A stretch of DNA of 64,000 nucleotides. Source: Paraescarpia echinospica. Taxonomy: Eukaryota > Annelida > Polychaeta > Sabellida > Siboglinidae. The notes beneath the pieces were generated by a model, which ran no database searches, had not been told where the DNA came from, and saw only the letters and a program-made list of their open reading frames with translations. The position numbers and the translations under genes were made by a program. The DNA lies in the NCBI GenBank assembly GCA_020002185.1, contig CM034531.1:77674291-77738290 (forward strand), given 5' to 3'. Shown in pieces: positions 44,346 to 64,000 of the stretch; positions within the stretch are counted from its first letter, which is position 1, and every line of letters starts with the position of its first letter.

Positions 44346-45667
44346 GTAAACGACAGTAGATTAAGTAAATTCAAACGTTAAAATAAATCAATTATCATGT
44401 TAAACGAAGTACTTAAAATGTTCTTTCGACTAACAATATCTTGTCTACAAGTTTGTCACTGAATGTACACAGGAATTGTGGTTACTTTTTAGTTATTGCC
44501 GTTTGAATAGTGCGGATGCTCAACCTAGCAGTATGTCCGCTGCCGCATATATACATTGCAGGGTTAAGCATTCGCAACGTTCAAACAGCAATAATAAAAA
44601 AACTGAAAACAAATCTTGGGTGCATCCAGCAGCAAACTTGTAGATACGATTAATTATCTTTACTGTGATATCAACAAATATTAAACTCCATTGCAAGTTT
44701 AAGCATCAGCCACTGTCGGCTCCCAAAATTCTTTTTTAAAAACCAAACCCTGGACGATGGTAAAAATATGGTCAACTTTGCTTCATGAAAAACAAACAAC
44801 ACAAGATAATGAACCCGATCTTCGCACACACGGTTCCCATTCTCGCGAGTCACTCCTGTGTCAAGAGAGCTATATATTTTACAAATTAAAAATTTTAGGT
44901 TTGTCACGACTAATTTTCCTCTTTTACGTTTGAGTCCCAGTTCCTCGTCATTTCATCCATCAACCTTCTCAACGTTAGGATATGGCCAACTGTAGTCTTT
45001 CTAGTACAGAATCCATTCTGGTTTGACAGTGGTCAATTTCGGGATGATCAGTATCGCAGTTTAATAACTCTTAATAGAATTCCGACAGCATAATTTTGAT
45101 ATAATGAACTTTTGGAAATTACACAAACAACAGACATTTTGAAATACCACATTAACAACAGTTTATTGTACAATACAAACATGTTTAAATCTACATTATC
45201 GTTCAAACAAATGACTTCCTTGTAACATATTTTGGCAGTTTTGTGACCAGTTTTAACATGTCTTGTAAGGGGCAGTCGTTTAAGCTCAGAAAGTCCCAAA
45301 ATACTTTGGGGGTTTATCATCACCATGTATCATGGTGAAAATGATTGCTACAGTCCTGCCACCTTGCGGATGACACATATGTTAACGCAAACTGACGTTA
45401 ATAGCCATTTTGGATCATAAAAACTGCATGTCCCCCAACATATAGTGGGGAGAGGTGGTCAAGCGGGGAGCAGTGGTCAAGCGGGCAGCTAGCATATCAA
45501 GGAGACTCAGTCAAGATGCCCCGAGATGGTCTCGAGGACTTCGCATACCAAGAAGACGTGGTCAAGACACAGTCTCGAGCAAATCTCCTTAGAACACCAG
45601 ACCGATGATCAAAGGAAACAGGGTCGGAATCCTTGTTAGTTAACACGCTATGCATGTTTGAACGTTT

Positions 45668-45936
45668 GGGGGGTTATCCAAAAAGTATGTCACATTTGGG
45701 GGTGGTGATCTATGGTCAAGCGTAACAAAACGTTACATGGGGTGGGGATCTCTGGGTAAGCACTAGTCGTTGCGCTACTAGACTGTCCAACATGTCGGAA
45801 CTTGGGCAATTTTTTTTACCTCACATTGCCTGTATCTTTTGGAAGAGATCGTATAAGTCGTTGATCCTTTATACAGTGGTACCTGGTGTCTGTGCCAGGG
45901 AAAGTAAAAGATCGTGGACTCACTGAGCGGGGACTC
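45668..45936 (+). repeat. two dispersed repeats downstream of ERCC3
   Basis: 45,668-45,785 is copy 2 of the GGGGGGTTATCCAAAAAGTATG repeat. 45,803-45,936 (ACTTGGGCAATTTTTTTTAC, then ATTGCCTGTATCTTTTGGAAGAG, then GACTCACTGAGCGG) matches 50,951-51,115 inside an ERCC3 intron in the same order. Neither family was identified. Confidence 0.6.
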
Positions 45937-46076
45937 ATTCTAAACAAAACAAAAGTGCAGCATAATAATCTCCACGCAGACTCTGCTTAAAATAGATGCA
46001 AAACTCTTTCTGGACTTTGCGAACTTTAAAGGCGACCGCTAACATCACTCAAGTAAAGCTAGCCACAGTCTGCTGG

Positions 46077-63765
<17,689 letters not shown>

Positions 63766-64000
63766 CTGCAACAGCACCCTCACTGTCTTCAGATATACCA
63801 ACATAACATTTACACGGACATCTAACTTTGGTGACTTCCCGAAGGAAATGAGTAACTGAGTTGGTCAAGGGCTCATACATCAGTGGTCAAAACATAGAGA
63901 ATTTTGTAATTTCCACTATTGGTGATCGTTTTACTCTTGCGACAGCTGTATTACTATCAAAATGCTGCTAATATATCTATTGCGATAGTTTCAAGACAGC
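63766..64000. other. ERCC3 intron up to the window edge
   Basis: No upstream ERCC3 exon could be placed between 63,766 and the end. The N-terminal tail exon(s) must lie to the right. Confidence 0.6.

Noticed and set aside
45449..45600. Possible tRNA-Leu-like box A (GGTGGTCAAGCGG) repeated twice
   Set aside because: No matching B box or acceptor stem lies at the right distance.

Overview
The window is animal nuclear DNA. It has intron-split genes with canonical GT/AG splice sites, several clades of non-LTR retrotransposon (LINE), tRNA-derived SINEs, hAT, mariner and Harbinger-like DNA transposons, and abundant micro- and minisatellites. Gene structure, SINE style and AT-rich introns of about 1 kb suggest a marine invertebrate, possibly a lophotrochozoan such as a mollusc. 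That is inference; no sequence here fixes the species.

Two conserved genes can be read exon by exon, both on the minus strand. (1) 27,435-39,665 is a complete 14-exon, 490-codon gene for an SLC18B1-type vesicular transporter of the major facilitator superfamily. It has a TATA box just upstream and a poly(A) signal just downstream. (2) 46,077-63,765 holds the last 18 coding exons (702 codons) of ERCC3/XPB, the 3'-5' DNA translocase of TFIIH. Its first exon(s) lie beyond the right edge. All splice phases agree in both genes. The ERCC3 motif II reads DEVQ where the family has DEVH.

The left 27 kb is gene-poor. A short cysteine-rich secreted protein (23,491-23,724, plus strand) is the best extra gene. 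A pair of phase-compatible minus-strand exons (2,707-2,793 and 3,461-3,553) may belong to an unidentified gene. A THAP zinc-finger fragment with an in-frame stop lies at 7,266. The rest is mobile and repetitive DNA: a tRNA-SINE inside a LINE fragment (1-965), a Jockey-superfamily LINE (3.85-7.2 kb), an L2/CR1-like LINE split by a hAT element with a perfect 8-bp target duplication (12.7-15.3 kb), a 27-bp minisatellite open in frame on both strands (17.6-18.8 kb), and a 1.5-kb near-perfect palindrome with a tRNA-like module in each arm (24.9-26.5 kb).

The right half carries repeats inside introns: a LINE whose 3' end stops about 20 bp from an SLC18B1 splice donor and which contains a mariner-derived MITE, a (GGGC)n tract, a 35-bp minisatellite of about 50 copies, a 168-bp LINE stub with a 14-bp target duplication, an eroded hAT element with a zinc-finger remnant, and a long CA/TG tract 6 bp from an ERCC3 splice donor. 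SLC18B1 and ERCC3 are functionally unrelated (vesicular polyamine transport; transcription initiation and nucleotide excision repair). No operon or gene-cluster logic links them.
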